Assembly (NCBI GenBank): GCA_002381615.1
Contig: DFWY01000160.1
Coordinates: 1 to 58,947, forward strand
From: Polaromonas sp. UBA4122
GTDB taxonomy: Bacteria > Pseudomonadota > Gammaproteobacteria > Burkholderiales > Burkholderiaceae_C
Direction: 5' to 3'
DNA length: 58,947 nt
Shown: positions 17,284-26,563 of the stretch, piece after piece
Numbering within the stretch: position 1 is the stretch's first letter
Layout of the letters: each line of letters starts with the position of its first letter
Translations under genes and position numbers: made by a program
The notes under the pieces: model-generated
Told to the model about the DNA's origin: nothing
Database searches by the model: none
Seen by the model: the letters and a program-made list of their open reading frames with translations, nothing else

Positions 17284-18203
17284 CAACAACGAATACGACC
17301 CTTGAATCCCGAACTGTGCTGGCAAAGCGCGAAAGCATGCTGCGATTATTTGCCGAGCAGTTTTTTGCCAGTAAGCTGGCGGTGCTGGGACTGATCCTGC
17401 TGGTGCTCTTCTTGTGTCTGGCGATTTTTGCGCACTGGATCGCGCCGCAAAATCCGTTTGATATCGCCACGCTCGCTATTATGGATTCCAAGCTGCCACC
17501 CGGGGCGGTCAGCAGCAGCGGTGCCATGACATACTGGCTGGGCACTGACGGCCAAGCGCGAGATGTGTTTTCCGCCATTTTGTATGGCTTGCGTATCAGC
17601 CTTATTGTGGGCTTTGTGTCGGTGTCGGTGGCTTTCGTGATTGGGGTGACGGTAGGACTGATTTCGGCGTATTTTGGTGGCCGCATTGATGCGCTGCTGA
17701 TGCGTATCGTCGATATCCAACTGTCATTTCCAGCGATACTGGTGGCCCTTATTTTGCTGGCGGTGCTGGGAAAAGGGGTCGACAAGGTGATTTATGCGTT
17801 GGTGGCGGTACAGTGGGCGTATTTTGCCCGCGCCGCCCGCGGGGCGGCCATTGTCGAACGCAACAAGGAGTATGTCGAGGCGGCGCGTTGTATGTCGTTG
17901 TCGTGGCAGCGCATTCTGTGGCGCCACTTATTTCCCAATTGCATTCCGCCGCTCATGGTGATTGCCACCATCGATCTGGCCCATGCGATAGCGCTTGAAG
18001 CCACGCTGTCCTTTCTGGGCGTTGGTGTGCCCGTTACCGAGCCCTCACTGGGCATGCTGATTGCCAACGGTTTCGAATTCATGATGTCGGGCACCTACTG
18101 GATTGCATTCTTTCCAGGCATCGCGCTAGCGCTGGTGGTGGTGGCTATCAACCTGGTGGGTGATCATTTGCGCGATATTCTCAATCCCCGCAACGAGATT
18201 TAG
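17280..18203 (+). CDS. ABC transporter permease (DppC family)
   Basis: The 307-residue second permease starts at a GTG overlapping the dppB-like stop (GTGA). An N-terminal cytoplasmic tail and helix precede YWLGTDGQARDVFSAILYGLR, split in the family by a periplasmic loop. GVTVGLISAYFGGRIDALLMRIVD and the EAA loop EAARCMSLSWQRILWRHLFPN follow. FLGVGVPVTEPSLGMLI near the end is diagnostic of DppC. It pairs with DppB in the inner membrane to import the ligand carried by the family 5 receptor. Confidence 0.92.
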   Translation: MTTTNTTLESRTVLAKRESMLRLFAEQFFASKLAVLGLILLVLFLCLAIFAHWIAPQNPFDIATLAIMDSKLPPGAVSSSGAMTYWLGTDGQARDVFSAILYGLRISLIVGFVSVSVAFVIGVTVGLISAYFGGRIDALLMRIVDIQLSFPAILVALILLAVLGKGVDKVIYALVAVQWAYFARAARGAAIVERNKEYVEAARCMSLSWQRILWRHLFPNCIPPLMVIATIDLAHAIALEATLSFLGVGVPVTEPSLGMLIANGFEFMMSGTYWIAFFPGIALALVVVAINLVGDHLRDILNPRNEI

Positions 18204-18204
18204 G

Positions 18205-18216
18205 CAGGAGCATTTT
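18205..18216 (+). promoter_or_regulatory. Ribosome binding site that fixes a TTG start
   Basis: AGGAG lies just after the dppC-like stop codon and a few bases before a TTG codon at 18217. No ATG or GTG in the right frame has comparable spacing, so this Shine-Dalgarno supports a TTG start for the following ATPase gene. Confidence 0.6.
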
Positions 18217-19212
18217 TTGCTGACACATGCGGCGTCCTCTTCCAGCCAATGGCTACTTGATGTCCAGGGGCTAAAAACCTGGTTCTACACGCGCGGCGGC
18301 GTGGTCAAGGCCGTCGATGGCGTCTCTTTTCAGCTAAAGCAAGGGGAAATCCTGGGGCTGGTGGGCGAGTCGGGCTCGGGCAAGAGCATGACTGGTTTTT
18401 CTCTCATGAACCTGGTCGATAAGCCTGGCAGGGTGCAGGCAGATCGTCTTTTTTTTGATGGCCGCGACTTGCAGACCTTATCGCCGAAGGAACATCGCGC
18501 GTTGCGTGGCAATGATATGGCGATGATATTTCAGGATCCGATGATGACCCTGAATCCTACCTTGCGCGTCGATACGCAAATGATCGAGACGGTGCAGGCG
18601 CACGAGTCGGTTTCCCGGGCGGCGGCGCGCGCGCGTTCCATCGACGTGCTGGGCAAGGTGGGAATTACGGCTCCCGAAGAACGCATGCGTGTCTATCCTC
18701 ATCATTTATCGGGAGGTATGCGCCAGCGCATTGCGATCGCCATTGCCTTGTTGAATTCCCCTAAACTGATTATTGCTGACGAGCCCACGACGGCGCTGGA
18801 TGTGACGATACAAGGGCAAATTCTGTACGAAGTGCAGAAGCTGTGCCGTGAGATGGGCACGGCGCTGATGTGGATTACGCATGACCTAGCGATAGTGTCA
18901 GGACTGGCCGATCGTCTGGCGGTGATGTACGCCGGCCGCATTGTGGAGATGGGCCCCACCGCCGACATCATACGTGCCGCGCAACATCCGTACACGCATG
19001 GCCTGATGGCCTCGATTCCCACTTTCGACACGCGGGGAGAGGACCTGTTCCAGATCCCCGGTTCGACACCGTCCCCGCTGAATATGCCCGAGGGCTGCCC
19101 TTTCAGGACACGCTGTAATCGCGCCACGCCAAAGTGTGCTCAGGAACCGGTATTCGAGGAAGTAGCACCCTCGCATAGCGTGAGTTGTTGGCATCGCGGG
19201 GTAGAGACATGA
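18217..19212 (+). CDS. Peptide ABC transporter ATP-binding protein (DppD family)
   Basis: The 331-residue ATPase has Walker A GESGSGKS, a Q-loop ending in MIFQDPMMTLNPTLRV, signature HLSGGMRQRI, Walker B LIIADEPTTALD and switch histidine ITHDLAIV. The oligopeptide-type C-terminal extension contains GCPFRTRC and later CW, the cysteine-rich segment that binds an iron-sulfur cluster in some DppD/OppD proteins. The TTG at 18217 is chosen because a good ribosome binding site precedes it. The longer frame from 18160 would overlap the permease gene by 44 bases. It acts with the DppF-like protein at the membrane. Confidence 0.9.
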   Translation: MLTHAASSSSQWLLDVQGLKTWFYTRGGVVKAVDGVSFQLKQGEILGLVGESGSGKSMTGFSLMNLVDKPGRVQADRLFFDGRDLQTLSPKEHRALRGNDMAMIFQDPMMTLNPTLRVDTQMIETVQAHESVSRAAARARSIDVLGKVGITAPEERMRVYPHHLSGGMRQRIAIAIALLNSPKLIIADEPTTALDVTIQGQILYEVQKLCREMGTALMWITHDLAIVSGLADRLAVMYAGRIVEMGPTADIIRAAQHPYTHGLMASIPTFDTRGEDLFQIPGSTPSPLNMPEGCPFRTRCNRATPKCAQEPVFEEVAPSHSVSCWHRGVET

Positions 19213-20249
19213 GCGGGGATAATAATGACGTAATTCTCAGTCTACGCCAGGTTGAGCGGCATTATGTGCAGCCGCAAGATATGGTGGACAGGCTTGGGCG
19301 CCTGTTGAAGGGGCGTTCTGCACCCAAGCCCGTGCGGGCGGTGGCGGGCGTCGACCTAGATATTATCGCCGGCGAGGTCATAGGCATAGTGGGCGAGTCG
19401 GGTTGCGGTAAATCCACATTAGGACGCATGCTGGCGGGGATTTTGGCGCCTACGCGTGGCGAAATCCTGTACAAGGGTCGTTCGATCGCCACGCTCGATA
19501 CTGTCGGGCGGCGCGAATATGAGCTAAGTGTGCAGATGATTTTCCAGGATCCTTTTTCTTCGCTCAACCCACGCATGCGGGTGATCGACATCATTGGCGA
19601 GGCACCGCTGGCGCATGGCATGATTGCCCGAGCTGCCAAAGAATCCTACGTGTGCGAGCTGATGCAGAAGGTGGGCCTGGATCCGGCCTACCGCTTTCGT
19701 TACCCGCACCAGTTTTCGGGCGGGCAGCGTCAGCGCGTTGGTGTGGCGCGCGCCCTGGCCTTGAAGCCGTCGGTCATCGTCTGTGACGAGGCAGTGGCGG
19801 CGCTTGACGTGTCCATCCAGGCCCAGGTCTTGAATTTGTTCATTGACCTGCGCAAGGAATTCGCGCTGACGTATTTCTTCATTAGCCACAATCTGGGTGT
19901 AGTCAGCCATATTTCGGATCGCGTGGCCATCATGTACTTGGGGCGGATTGTTGAAATCGCGCCGACCGAAACCATTTTCAAGGCCGCCAATCATCCTTAT
20001 ACGCAGGCACTGATTAAAGATTTACCCAGATTACAGGCAGAGCGGCGTCAGTTCGACCCGATCAAGGGTGAGCTGCCTTCGCCCAGCGATCCACCGGCAG
20101 GCTGCCCATTTCATCCGCGCTGCCCGCACGTCATGCCGCGCTGCCGCGAAGAGCGTCCGGTGCTTAACTTGGTGGAGCATGACATGGATGGGGCCACACC
20201 TATAAGGTTCAACCACATGAGCGCTTGTCATTTAAATGATGTCGTGTGA
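19209..20249 (+). CDS. Peptide ABC transporter ATP-binding protein (DppF family)
   Basis: The 346-residue second ATPase begins at an ATG overlapping the previous stop by four bases. Walker A is GESGCGKS, the Q-loop region is MIFQDPFSSLNPRM, the signature is FSGGQRQRVG, Walker B is VIVCDEAVAALD and the switch histidine is in FISHNLGVV. Walker B reads DEA where DEP is usual, as in many DppF proteins. The C-terminal GCPFHPRCPHVMPRC contains the oligopeptide-type cysteine cluster. It completes the five-gene transporter. Confidence 0.92.
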   Translation: MSGDNNDVILSLRQVERHYVQPQDMVDRLGRLLKGRSAPKPVRAVAGVDLDIIAGEVIGIVGESGCGKSTLGRMLAGILAPTRGEILYKGRSIATLDTVGRREYELSVQMIFQDPFSSLNPRMRVIDIIGEAPLAHGMIARAAKESYVCELMQKVGLDPAYRFRYPHQFSGGQRQRVGVARALALKPSVIVCDEAVAALDVSIQAQVLNLFIDLRKEFALTYFFISHNLGVVSHISDRVAIMYLGRIVEIAPTETIFKAANHPYTQALIKDLPRLQAERRQFDPIKGELPSPSDPPAGCPFHPRCPHVMPRCREERPVLNLVEHDMDGATPIRFNHMSACHLNDVV

Positions 20250-20325
20250 ATGCAGGCAGATAATGCCGGCCGATATTTTGGATTTATTACCTTGACTTAT
20301 GGCTCGATTATTAAGGAACCGCGAA

Positions 20326-21189
20326 ATGAAATTTGCTGATTCAGACTTTGATCCGTTTGTGTTGTCGATGCCCACCGATAGCGTGATCCCGCTGGTCTGC
20401 GACTCGCCACATAGCGGCGTCATCTATCCCCGGGATTTCGGAAGTTGCCTGCCCGCGTCGATCCTGCGCTCGGGTGAAGATACGTATGTGGACGAACTTT
20501 GGCGGGCTATTCCTGGTGTGGGGGGCTGTTTGTTAGCGGCCAATTTCCCTCGCACGTATATCGACCCTAACCGCGAGATCACCGATATTGACGGCAACAT
20601 GCTCGCTGAACCTTGGGCGACTGAATTACATCCTACCGAGAAAACGCGTCTTGGCAACGGTCTGATATGGCGACTTGCGCGTCACCAAGCCATTTACGAT
20701 CGCAAGCTGTGGGTGGCCGAAATCGAAAATCGCATCCAGAGCTTTCATCAACCCTATCATGCCGCATTAAGCCAGCAGATAGAGGCGGCCCACAAGAAAT
20801 TTGGCGGCATCTGGCATCTGAACCTGCACTCGATGCCGTCCAATTCATACGAGGTGCTTGAAATTGATACCGACAAGCAGTTGGCCGACTTTGTGCTTGG
20901 AGATCGCGATGGGGTCACTTGTGATCCGGAACTGGTCGAGACGATTGAAACATTTCTAATTGGGCGTGGCTATACGGTGGCGCGCAATGATCCGTTCAAA
21001 GGCGTGGCGCTGATCGCCCGTATAGGGCGCCCTGCAGAGAATCGCCATAGTTTGCAAATCGAGGTCAATCGCAGCCTCTATATGGATGAAGCTACCTACG
21101 AAAAATCGCAAGGCTTCGACGCTTTGCAGCAGTCCTTAAGTTTGTTGGCGGTGCATCTGGCTAAATTTGTAAAGACGCAATTGGCATAG
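20326..21189 (+). CDS. N-formylglutamate amidohydrolase family protein
   Basis: The 287-residue enzyme fits the N-formylglutamate amidohydrolase family, zinc enzymes that release formate from N-formylglutamate in histidine breakdown. CDSPHSGVIYP near the N-terminus carries a metal-binding histidine, AANFPRTYIDPNRE holds the substrate arginines, and WHLNLHSMPS supplies further ligands. QIEVNRSLYMDE near the end is also conserved. The ATG at 20326 has AAGGA ten bases upstream and is preferred over the ATG at 20299. No hut genes are near, so a role in removing formyl or other acyl groups from ligands of the adjacent peptide transporter is likely. Confidence 0.88.
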   Translation: MKFADSDFDPFVLSMPTDSVIPLVCDSPHSGVIYPRDFGSCLPASILRSGEDTYVDELWRAIPGVGGCLLAANFPRTYIDPNREITDIDGNMLAEPWATELHPTEKTRLGNGLIWRLARHQAIYDRKLWVAEIENRIQSFHQPYHAALSQQIEAAHKKFGGIWHLNLHSMPSNSYEVLEIDTDKQLADFVLGDRDGVTCDPELVETIETFLIGRGYTVARNDPFKGVALIARIGRPAENRHSLQIEVNRSLYMDEATYEKSQGFDALQQSLSLLAVHLAKFVKTQLA

Positions 21190-21364
21190 CCTGGTGACGA
21201 TCGGGATTATTTTATCAGGGCGACCACAACTACGAGGCGGGTCAGATACCTGTCGGCCCATCAGCAACTCGTCGGCTTAGGCCCTTGACCTTAACCCGAA
21301 GATTAAATTGGTTTATCGTACTTATAACGTGCCCGAAAACGGCGCTTTTCAAGAGACAAGAATC

Positions 21365-22561
21365 ATGAACTTATTAGCCGACATAGTACGAAATCACGAA
21401 GAACTTATCGCTATCCGCCGCGATATTCATGCCCATCCAGAATTGGCGTTTCAAGAGCAGCGAACCTCGGCCCTGGTGGCAAAACGCTTGACTGAGCTGG
21501 GCCTGGAAGTGCATACAGGCCTGGGCAAGACGGGTGTCGTGGGGGTGTTGCGATCGGGGGTGAGCACGCGGTCCATCGGTTTGCGCGCCGACATGGACGC
21601 CTTGCCTATGCCAGAGAACAATCGTTTCGCGCATTGCTCAAAGAATCCCGGGAAAATGCATGGCTGTGGCCACGATGGCCATATCACCATGCTGTTAGGG
21701 GCGGCCCAGTACCTGGCCGAGCATAAAAATTTCGATGGTGTGGTCAATTTTATTTTCCAGCCAGCCGAAGAAGGGGGCAACGCTGGCGCCAAAGCCATGA
21801 TCGACGACGGCTTGTTTGAACGCTTCCCCTGCGATGTGGTGTACGGCATGCACAATATGCCCGGCATGGCTACCGGGGTCTTTGGCTTTCGTTCCGGGCC
21901 AACCATGGCGTCGAGCAACCGCTTCGATATCGTGATCAATGGCGTGGGCGGCCATGCGGCACAGCCGCACAATTCCGTAGATCCCATCATGATCGCCACA
22001 GAAATGGTGCAGGCCTTGCAGAGCCTTATCACGCGTAATAAAAATCCGATTGACACGGCCGTGTTGTCGATTACCCAGATACATGCGGGTGACGCCTACA
22101 ACGTCATTCCGGCGCAGGCCGTGATTCGCGGAACGGTCAGAACCTACAGTGTCGAGGTGCTTGATCTTATGGAACACAATATGCGCCGCATTGTGACCAA
22201 GCTTTGTGAAGCTTATGGGGCCACTGGCGAGCTGGATTTTGTGCGCTGTTATCCAGCACTGATCAACTGGCCCAAGGAAACCGGGTTCGCTGCGGATCTG
22301 GCCGAAAAGATCTTCGGCACCGATCATGTCGACCGCACGATTCCACCATTTACCGGGTCCGAAGACTTTTCCTTTTACTTGGAAAAAGTGCCCGGCACTT
22401 ATTTGTTCATCGGCAATGGCGATGGCAATCATCGCATCGATACATATCACGGCATGGGGCCATGCCAGCTGCACAACTCCAACTACGACTTCAACGATGC
22501 CTTGCTACCCGTCGGCGCCACATACTGGTCCAAGCTGGTCGAGGCTACGCTGACTGCGTAG
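21365..22561 (+). CDS. M20 family amidohydrolase (hippurate hydrolase/IAA-amino acid hydrolase type)
   Basis: The 398-residue metallohydrolase of subfamily M20D cleaves N-acyl amino acids such as hippurate. Motifs in order are RRDIHAHPELAFQE (17-31), LRADMDALPMPE, CGHDGH with metal ligands C101 and H103, and FQPAEEGGNAG with the catalytic glutamate. A dimerisation domain with GGHAAQPHNSVDP follows, and FTGSEDFSFYLEKVPG comes near the end. I chose the ATG at 21365; the upstream GTG extension has no family match. It lies downstream of the formylglutamase-like gene and upstream of an amidase, in one direction. Its C-terminus is the intact counterpart of the stub at 569-778. Confidence 0.9.
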   Translation: MNLLADIVRNHEELIAIRRDIHAHPELAFQEQRTSALVAKRLTELGLEVHTGLGKTGVVGVLRSGVSTRSIGLRADMDALPMPENNRFAHCSKNPGKMHGCGHDGHITMLLGAAQYLAEHKNFDGVVNFIFQPAEEGGNAGAKAMIDDGLFERFPCDVVYGMHNMPGMATGVFGFRSGPTMASSNRFDIVINGVGGHAAQPHNSVDPIMIATEMVQALQSLITRNKNPIDTAVLSITQIHAGDAYNVIPAQAVIRGTVRTYSVEVLDLMEHNMRRIVTKLCEAYGATGELDFVRCYPALINWPKETGFAADLAEKIFGTDHVDRTIPPFTGSEDFSFYLEKVPGTYLFIGNGDGNHRIDTYHGMGPCQLHNSNYDFNDALLPVGATYWSKLVEATLTA

Positions 22562-22780
22562 GTCGGATTACACCTTCGGCTAATTCGACGTTCGACGTTC
22601 GGCTGTTGCCGCCGACCACGCATTGACCATCCAAAGCTGTTTATGCCGCCAAAAAAATGACTAGCGATGTCACCCGGATAACAATGGTCAAAATTAAATC
22701 GGCACGGCTGGTCAATAGTGAAACGGCGCCACCCCCCATATGACTTTCCTGAGTAACCTTCATTTTGTGAGAATGCAAGC

Positions 22781-24193
22781 ATGACGAAAAATCAGCAGAT
22801 CGCTTTTTCGAGCCTGGCCAACATGGCTCGTGGTTTACAGGAAAAAGAATACTCTTCGGTAGAGTTGACGCGGGTCTTTCTCGACCGGATTGCGCGGCTC
22901 AACGAAAAGGTGCACGCTTATACAAGCGTGTATGAAGAATCAGCGCTGCTACAGGCACAAGCCGCCGATTTGCAGAGGCAGAGCGGATTGCCATTGCCGC
23001 CGCTGCATGGTCTTCCGATCGCGGTGAAAGATCTATGCGAGATCAGCGGACAGATCACCACTGCGGGATCGCTAGCCTGGAAAGCGCGGCGTAGTTCGAT
23101 TACCAGCACCGTGGTGGAACGCTTGCAGGCGGCCGGGATGGTGATGCTTGGTAAAACGCATATGGTGGAATTCGCTTTCGGCGCATGGGGAACCAACCCA
23201 CTGATGGGCACGCCGCGTAATCCCTGGGATATGACCGACCATCATCGTGCTCCGGGCGGTTCGAGCAGCGGTTCCGGGGTAGCGGTTGCGGCCGGCTTGG
23301 CGCCAGCCGCGATCGGTTCGGACACTGGGGGATCGATCCGCGCTCCCGCCGCATTCAACGGCCTGACCGGGCTGAAGACGACGCATGGCCTCATCAGCCT
23401 GTACGGGACAGTACCCCTGTCGGCGAGCCTCGATACGATCGGGCCGCTGACCCACACGGCTGAAGACGCTGCGCTTTTGACGCAGGTACTGGCAGGCCCC
23501 GACTGGCGCGACCCCAATACGCTGCATCGACCGATTTTTGCATTCAAACGCAATGAACCCGTGTCCGCCCGTCATTTGAGAATTGCCGTCATGCAGCCGG
23601 AGCAATATCCATGGCCCGTAGCCGATGATGTTCATGCTGCCACCCAGGAGGCAATGCGCGCGTTTCAGTCACTCGGCGCCACCATTGAGCATGTCAATGT
23701 CCCATTCGACTTTGCCGAGTTGATGCGCAACAACGGCGCGCTCATCGCGGCTGAAGCGTACCACGTGCATGCAGACTATATTGAGGACGCGAACCTGCCG
23801 ATCGGTCCTTGGGTGCGCAAACGCATCCTAAGCGGCAGGGCGGTCGATGCGAACGCTTATCTTGCCATCATGGCGCACCGCCAAGAAGCGATTGCAAGGT
23901 TCAATAACTGGATGCAGGCTTATGATTTGTTGCTGACGCCGACGCTGCCGTTCGTCGCTTGCCCGCTGGAAGAAATCGACGAAGAAATCACGCCTCTGGG
24001 CGCCTTCAATCGCGCGATCAATTATCTGGATACTTGCGCAATCAGCCTCCCGGCCGGATTTTCCGAACGCGGTCTGCCCATCGGCATCCAACTCGTATCA
24101 AAACCATGGCAGGAAAGTTTGCTGTTGCAAACGGGACAAGCATTCCAAAATGTAACGGATTGGCATCGCCGCAAACCCCCGGGTCTGCAATGA
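22781..24193 (+). CDS. Amidase signature family hydrolase
   Basis: The 470-residue enzyme has a complete amidase-signature triad: K83 in LPIAVKDL, the GGSSSGSG turn at 159-166, and nucleophile S185 in GSDTGGSIRAP. It resembles GatA-type and aryl-amide amidases in length, but no gatB or gatC is nearby, so it is a catabolic amide hydrolase rather than a tRNA amidotransferase. The 219-base upstream gap contains a short GTTCGAC direct repeat around 22585 and could hold its own promoter. It may belong to the Dpp-linked hydrolase set or serve the LIV transporter that follows 177 bases later. Confidence 0.88.
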   Translation: MTKNQQIAFSSLANMARGLQEKEYSSVELTRVFLDRIARLNEKVHAYTSVYEESALLQAQAADLQRQSGLPLPPLHGLPIAVKDLCEISGQITTAGSLAWKARRSSITSTVVERLQAAGMVMLGKTHMVEFAFGAWGTNPLMGTPRNPWDMTDHHRAPGGSSSGSGVAVAAGLAPAAIGSDTGGSIRAPAAFNGLTGLKTTHGLISLYGTVPLSASLDTIGPLTHTAEDAALLTQVLAGPDWRDPNTLHRPIFAFKRNEPVSARHLRIAVMQPEQYPWPVADDVHAATQEAMRAFQSLGATIEHVNVPFDFAELMRNNGALIAAEAYHVHADYIEDANLPIGPWVRKRILSGRAVDANAYLAIMAHRQEAIARFNNWMQAYDLLLTPTLPFVACPLEEIDEEITPLGAFNRAINYLDTCAISLPAGFSERGLPIGIQLVSKPWQESLLLQTGQAFQNVTDWHRRKPPGLQ

Positions 24194-24370
24194 ATCGCTT
24201 GATTGACGCCTTCAATGCTGTTGGTGGATCACGTCCGAGAAAGGCAGACACTCAGATGTCGCCAAAAAAACCGGCGGATTACTGGAAATCACCAATGTGT
24301 TTTGGGCGGTTTGACCGTTTACTGGAGTTTCAGGTTTTTTAGGTGTTTTTTTAATTTTTAGGAGACAACA

Positions 24371-25612
24371 ATGCATAGTTCATCTTCAAGAGCAGTAACC
24401 ACAGGTGGAGTGAGCACGGCTAGCCGACGTGATTTTTTGAAATACTCTGCATCTGTACCAATGCTTGGCTATCTGGGCAGTGCTGCGGCACAAGTGGATG
24501 CCATTCAATTCGGGTGTGCCGTTCCCTTGTCCGGGCCGTTTGCTGCAAATGGAAAATATGCTGATACGGGCATGAAACTCGCTATCGAAAAATACGGGAA
24601 AGTGCTCGGAAGAGCGGTGGCCTACACGGCTATTGATACCGAAGGCAAACCAGCCACGGCAATCCGCAAGGTGCAAGATGCAATTCAACAAAAAGGAACC
24701 CGCTTCTTTCTAGGGGGTTTCCTGTCTTCCGAGGCACTCGCGATCGGCAAGGAAGTCGATAAAGCGGGAGGCGTCTCTATCACCACTGCCGGCGCCGATG
24801 AACTGACCGGCAGCGAATGCAATCGTTCGACGTTCCGCTGGTCAGTACCTACTTATGGCGCAATCGAGCAAACGGTCCGTCCGTTGATCGAAAAAATGCC
24901 GAAGGCGAAACGCTGGTACACGATCACGCCGCAGTATGTGTTCGGGGAAGGGCTTTTGAGCGCGGCCAAGGCAGTGTTCAAGGAAAAAGGGATCGAGCAC
25001 GTCGGCAACAGCTACCATTCGCTGGACGAGAAAGAATTCAGCGGCTATCTGACCAACGCCATGGCGGCCAAGCCTGATGTGCTGCTACTGCTCAACTTCA
25101 GTATCCAAAGCTCCGATACATTGCGCCAAGCGGTTAGCTTCGGTATGAAAAAGAACATGACGATCGTGATGGCTTGGGCTTCCGGTTTGGAACAGTTCGA
25201 ATCGCTGGGGGCAGATCTTTGCCAAGATGTGTATTTTGGTGCCCAGTACTGGCACGCGATCAATTCGCCTTTCAACAAGGAATTCGTCAAGCTCGTCAAC
25301 ACTACCCTGAATGAGGACCCGAACTACAGTCTGGCGGGATCCTACGTCTGCACAAAGATTGTGCTCGATGCGATTGCAAAGGCCAACAGCGTCGATCCCA
25401 AGGCAGTCATCGCGGCAATGGAGGGCATGAAGTACGAAGGGCTCACTGGTGTGGAGGAAATTCGCAAGGGTGACCATCAAGTCATCAAGAACTACTATCT
25501 GCTCAAGGGTAAGGGCAAGGCAGTCATGCGCAACAAGAATGACTATGCCGACATCGTCTCATCGGGTAAATCGTTTCTTCCGCTGGAAAAGACGCTGTGC
25601 AAGATGGCTTGA
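24371..25612 (+). CDS. LIV-type ABC transporter substrate-binding protein with Tat signal
   Basis: The 413-residue periplasmic receptor carries a twin-arginine leader: SRRDFLK at residues 18-24, a hydrophobic stretch and an AAAQ cleavage site near 41. The mature part has the type-1 periplasmic fold, with IQFGCAVPLSGPFAANGKYADTG at the start split by the hinge, and RWYTITPQYVFGEGL in the middle. AGGAGACAACA precedes the ATG. Tat export suggests folding before export. It is the first gene of the second LIV operon, and the linked carbamoylase and M81 peptidase suggest a modified amino acid or peptide ligand. Confidence 0.92.
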   Translation: MHSSSSRAVTTGGVSTASRRDFLKYSASVPMLGYLGSAAAQVDAIQFGCAVPLSGPFAANGKYADTGMKLAIEKYGKVLGRAVAYTAIDTEGKPATAIRKVQDAIQQKGTRFFLGGFLSSEALAIGKEVDKAGGVSITTAGADELTGSECNRSTFRWSVPTYGAIEQTVRPLIEKMPKAKRWYTITPQYVFGEGLLSAAKAVFKEKGIEHVGNSYHSLDEKEFSGYLTNAMAAKPDVLLLLNFSIQSSDTLRQAVSFGMKKNMTIVMAWASGLEQFESLGADLCQDVYFGAQYWHAINSPFNKEFVKLVNTTLNEDPNYSLAGSYVCTKIVLDAIAKANSVDPKAVIAAMEGMKYEGLTGVEEIRKGDHQVIKNYYLLKGKGKAVMRNKNDYADIVSSGKSFLPLEKTLCKMA

Positions 25613-25644
25613 CCAATCCAACGCGATAGTAGTTAACCTCGCCT

Positions 25645-25667
25645 GCAACCGCGCACCGCGCGGTTGC
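25645..25667 (+). promoter_or_regulatory. Strong intercistronic hairpin between receptor and permease genes
   Basis: GCAACCGCGC and GCGCGGTTGC form a perfect ten-base stem with a three-base loop, 33 bases after the receptor stop codon and 27 bases before the LivH-like start. No T-run follows. A role in differential expression of receptor versus membrane subunits by mRNA protection is a reasonable inference. Confidence 0.6.
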
Positions 25668-25693
25668 CATTTCACATTCAAGGTCGGCGCGGC

Positions 25694-26563
25694 ATGAGTA
25701 TATATCTGCTACAGATTATCAACGGTATCGGTATCGGTATGCTTTACTTCCTGATGGCAGTAGGTCTAAGCATCGTTTTCGGATTGCTCGGTTTCGTCAA
25801 TTTCGCGCACGGCGCTTTTTTCCTGTTGGGCGCGTATTTCTGCTTTCAGTTTGGCGAACTGGGCCTGGACTTCTGGTGGACGCTTCTCCTCGCGCCTCTG
25901 AGTGTCGGTGCTTTCGCCTGGTTGGCGGAAAAAATATTGTTGCGCCACATTTACCAGTTGCCGCACGAATTTCATATCGTATTCACCGTCGGCGTTGCAT
26001 TGGTGTTGCAGGAGGCCGTCATTTTGCAGTGGGGTGTGCTTGGCCACAACATCGCGATGCCGGCCCTGCTGCAGGGCATTGTCATTCTCGGCGATTTCGT
26101 CTATCCGATATACCGTCTGTTCGTGATTGGCTTTACGGCTGCCATGGCGCTGCTATTATGGTGGCTGCTGGACGGCACGCGCCTGGGTGCGATCGTGCGC
26201 GCAGGAAGCGAATCGACCGAGATGGTCTCGCTGTTGGGCGTCAATATCAACCGTATTTTCAGCCTGGTGTTTGCGCTTGGCGCAGTGACGGCCGGGATGG
26301 CAGGCGTCCTCGCCGCGCCGATACGCGGTGTGGAGCCTTTTATGGGGATTGAAGCGCTCGGGATCGCTTTCGTGGTCGTCGTCATCGGGGGCATGGGCAG
26401 CTTTTGGGGCGCACTCGCCGGAGGCTTGTTGGTGGGCATAGTACAAAGCCTGATGAGTACGATCTGGCCAGAAGGCGCGCACCTGATGATTTATATCGCG
26501 ATGGCGGCTGTCATGTTGCTGCGTCCCAATGGCCTGTTCGGGCGCAGCGGAAAGAACGAATGA
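25694..26563 (+). CDS. LIV-type ABC transporter permease (LivH-like)
   Basis: The 289-residue inner-membrane permease opens with MSIYLLQIINGIGIGMLYFL and FGLLGFVNFAHGAFFLLGAY, and has the coupling loop AGSESTEMVSLLGVNINR. VVVIGGMGSFWGALAGGLLV comes near the C-terminus. The ATG at 25694 is chosen because it starts directly before the first helix; ten extra codons upstream overlap the hairpin region. It forms the channel with the LivM-like protein, whose start overlaps its stop by four bases. Confidence 0.92.
   Translation: MSIYLLQIINGIGIGMLYFLMAVGLSIVFGLLGFVNFAHGAFFLLGAYFCFQFGELGLDFWWTLLLAPLSVGAFAWLAEKILLRHIYQLPHEFHIVFTVGVALVLQEAVILQWGVLGHNIAMPALLQGIVILGDFVYPIYRLFVIGFTAAMALLLWWLLDGTRLGAIVRAGSESTEMVSLLGVNINRIFSLVFALGAVTAGMAGVLAAPIRGVEPFMGIEALGIAFVVVVIGGMGSFWGALAGGLLVGIVQSLMSTIWPEGAHLMIYIAMAAVMLLRPNGLFGRSGKNE

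Noticed and set aside
22781-24193. Amidase considered as GatA of the tRNA-dependent amidotransferase
   Set aside because: No gatB or gatC lies nearby and the context is catabolic and transport genes.
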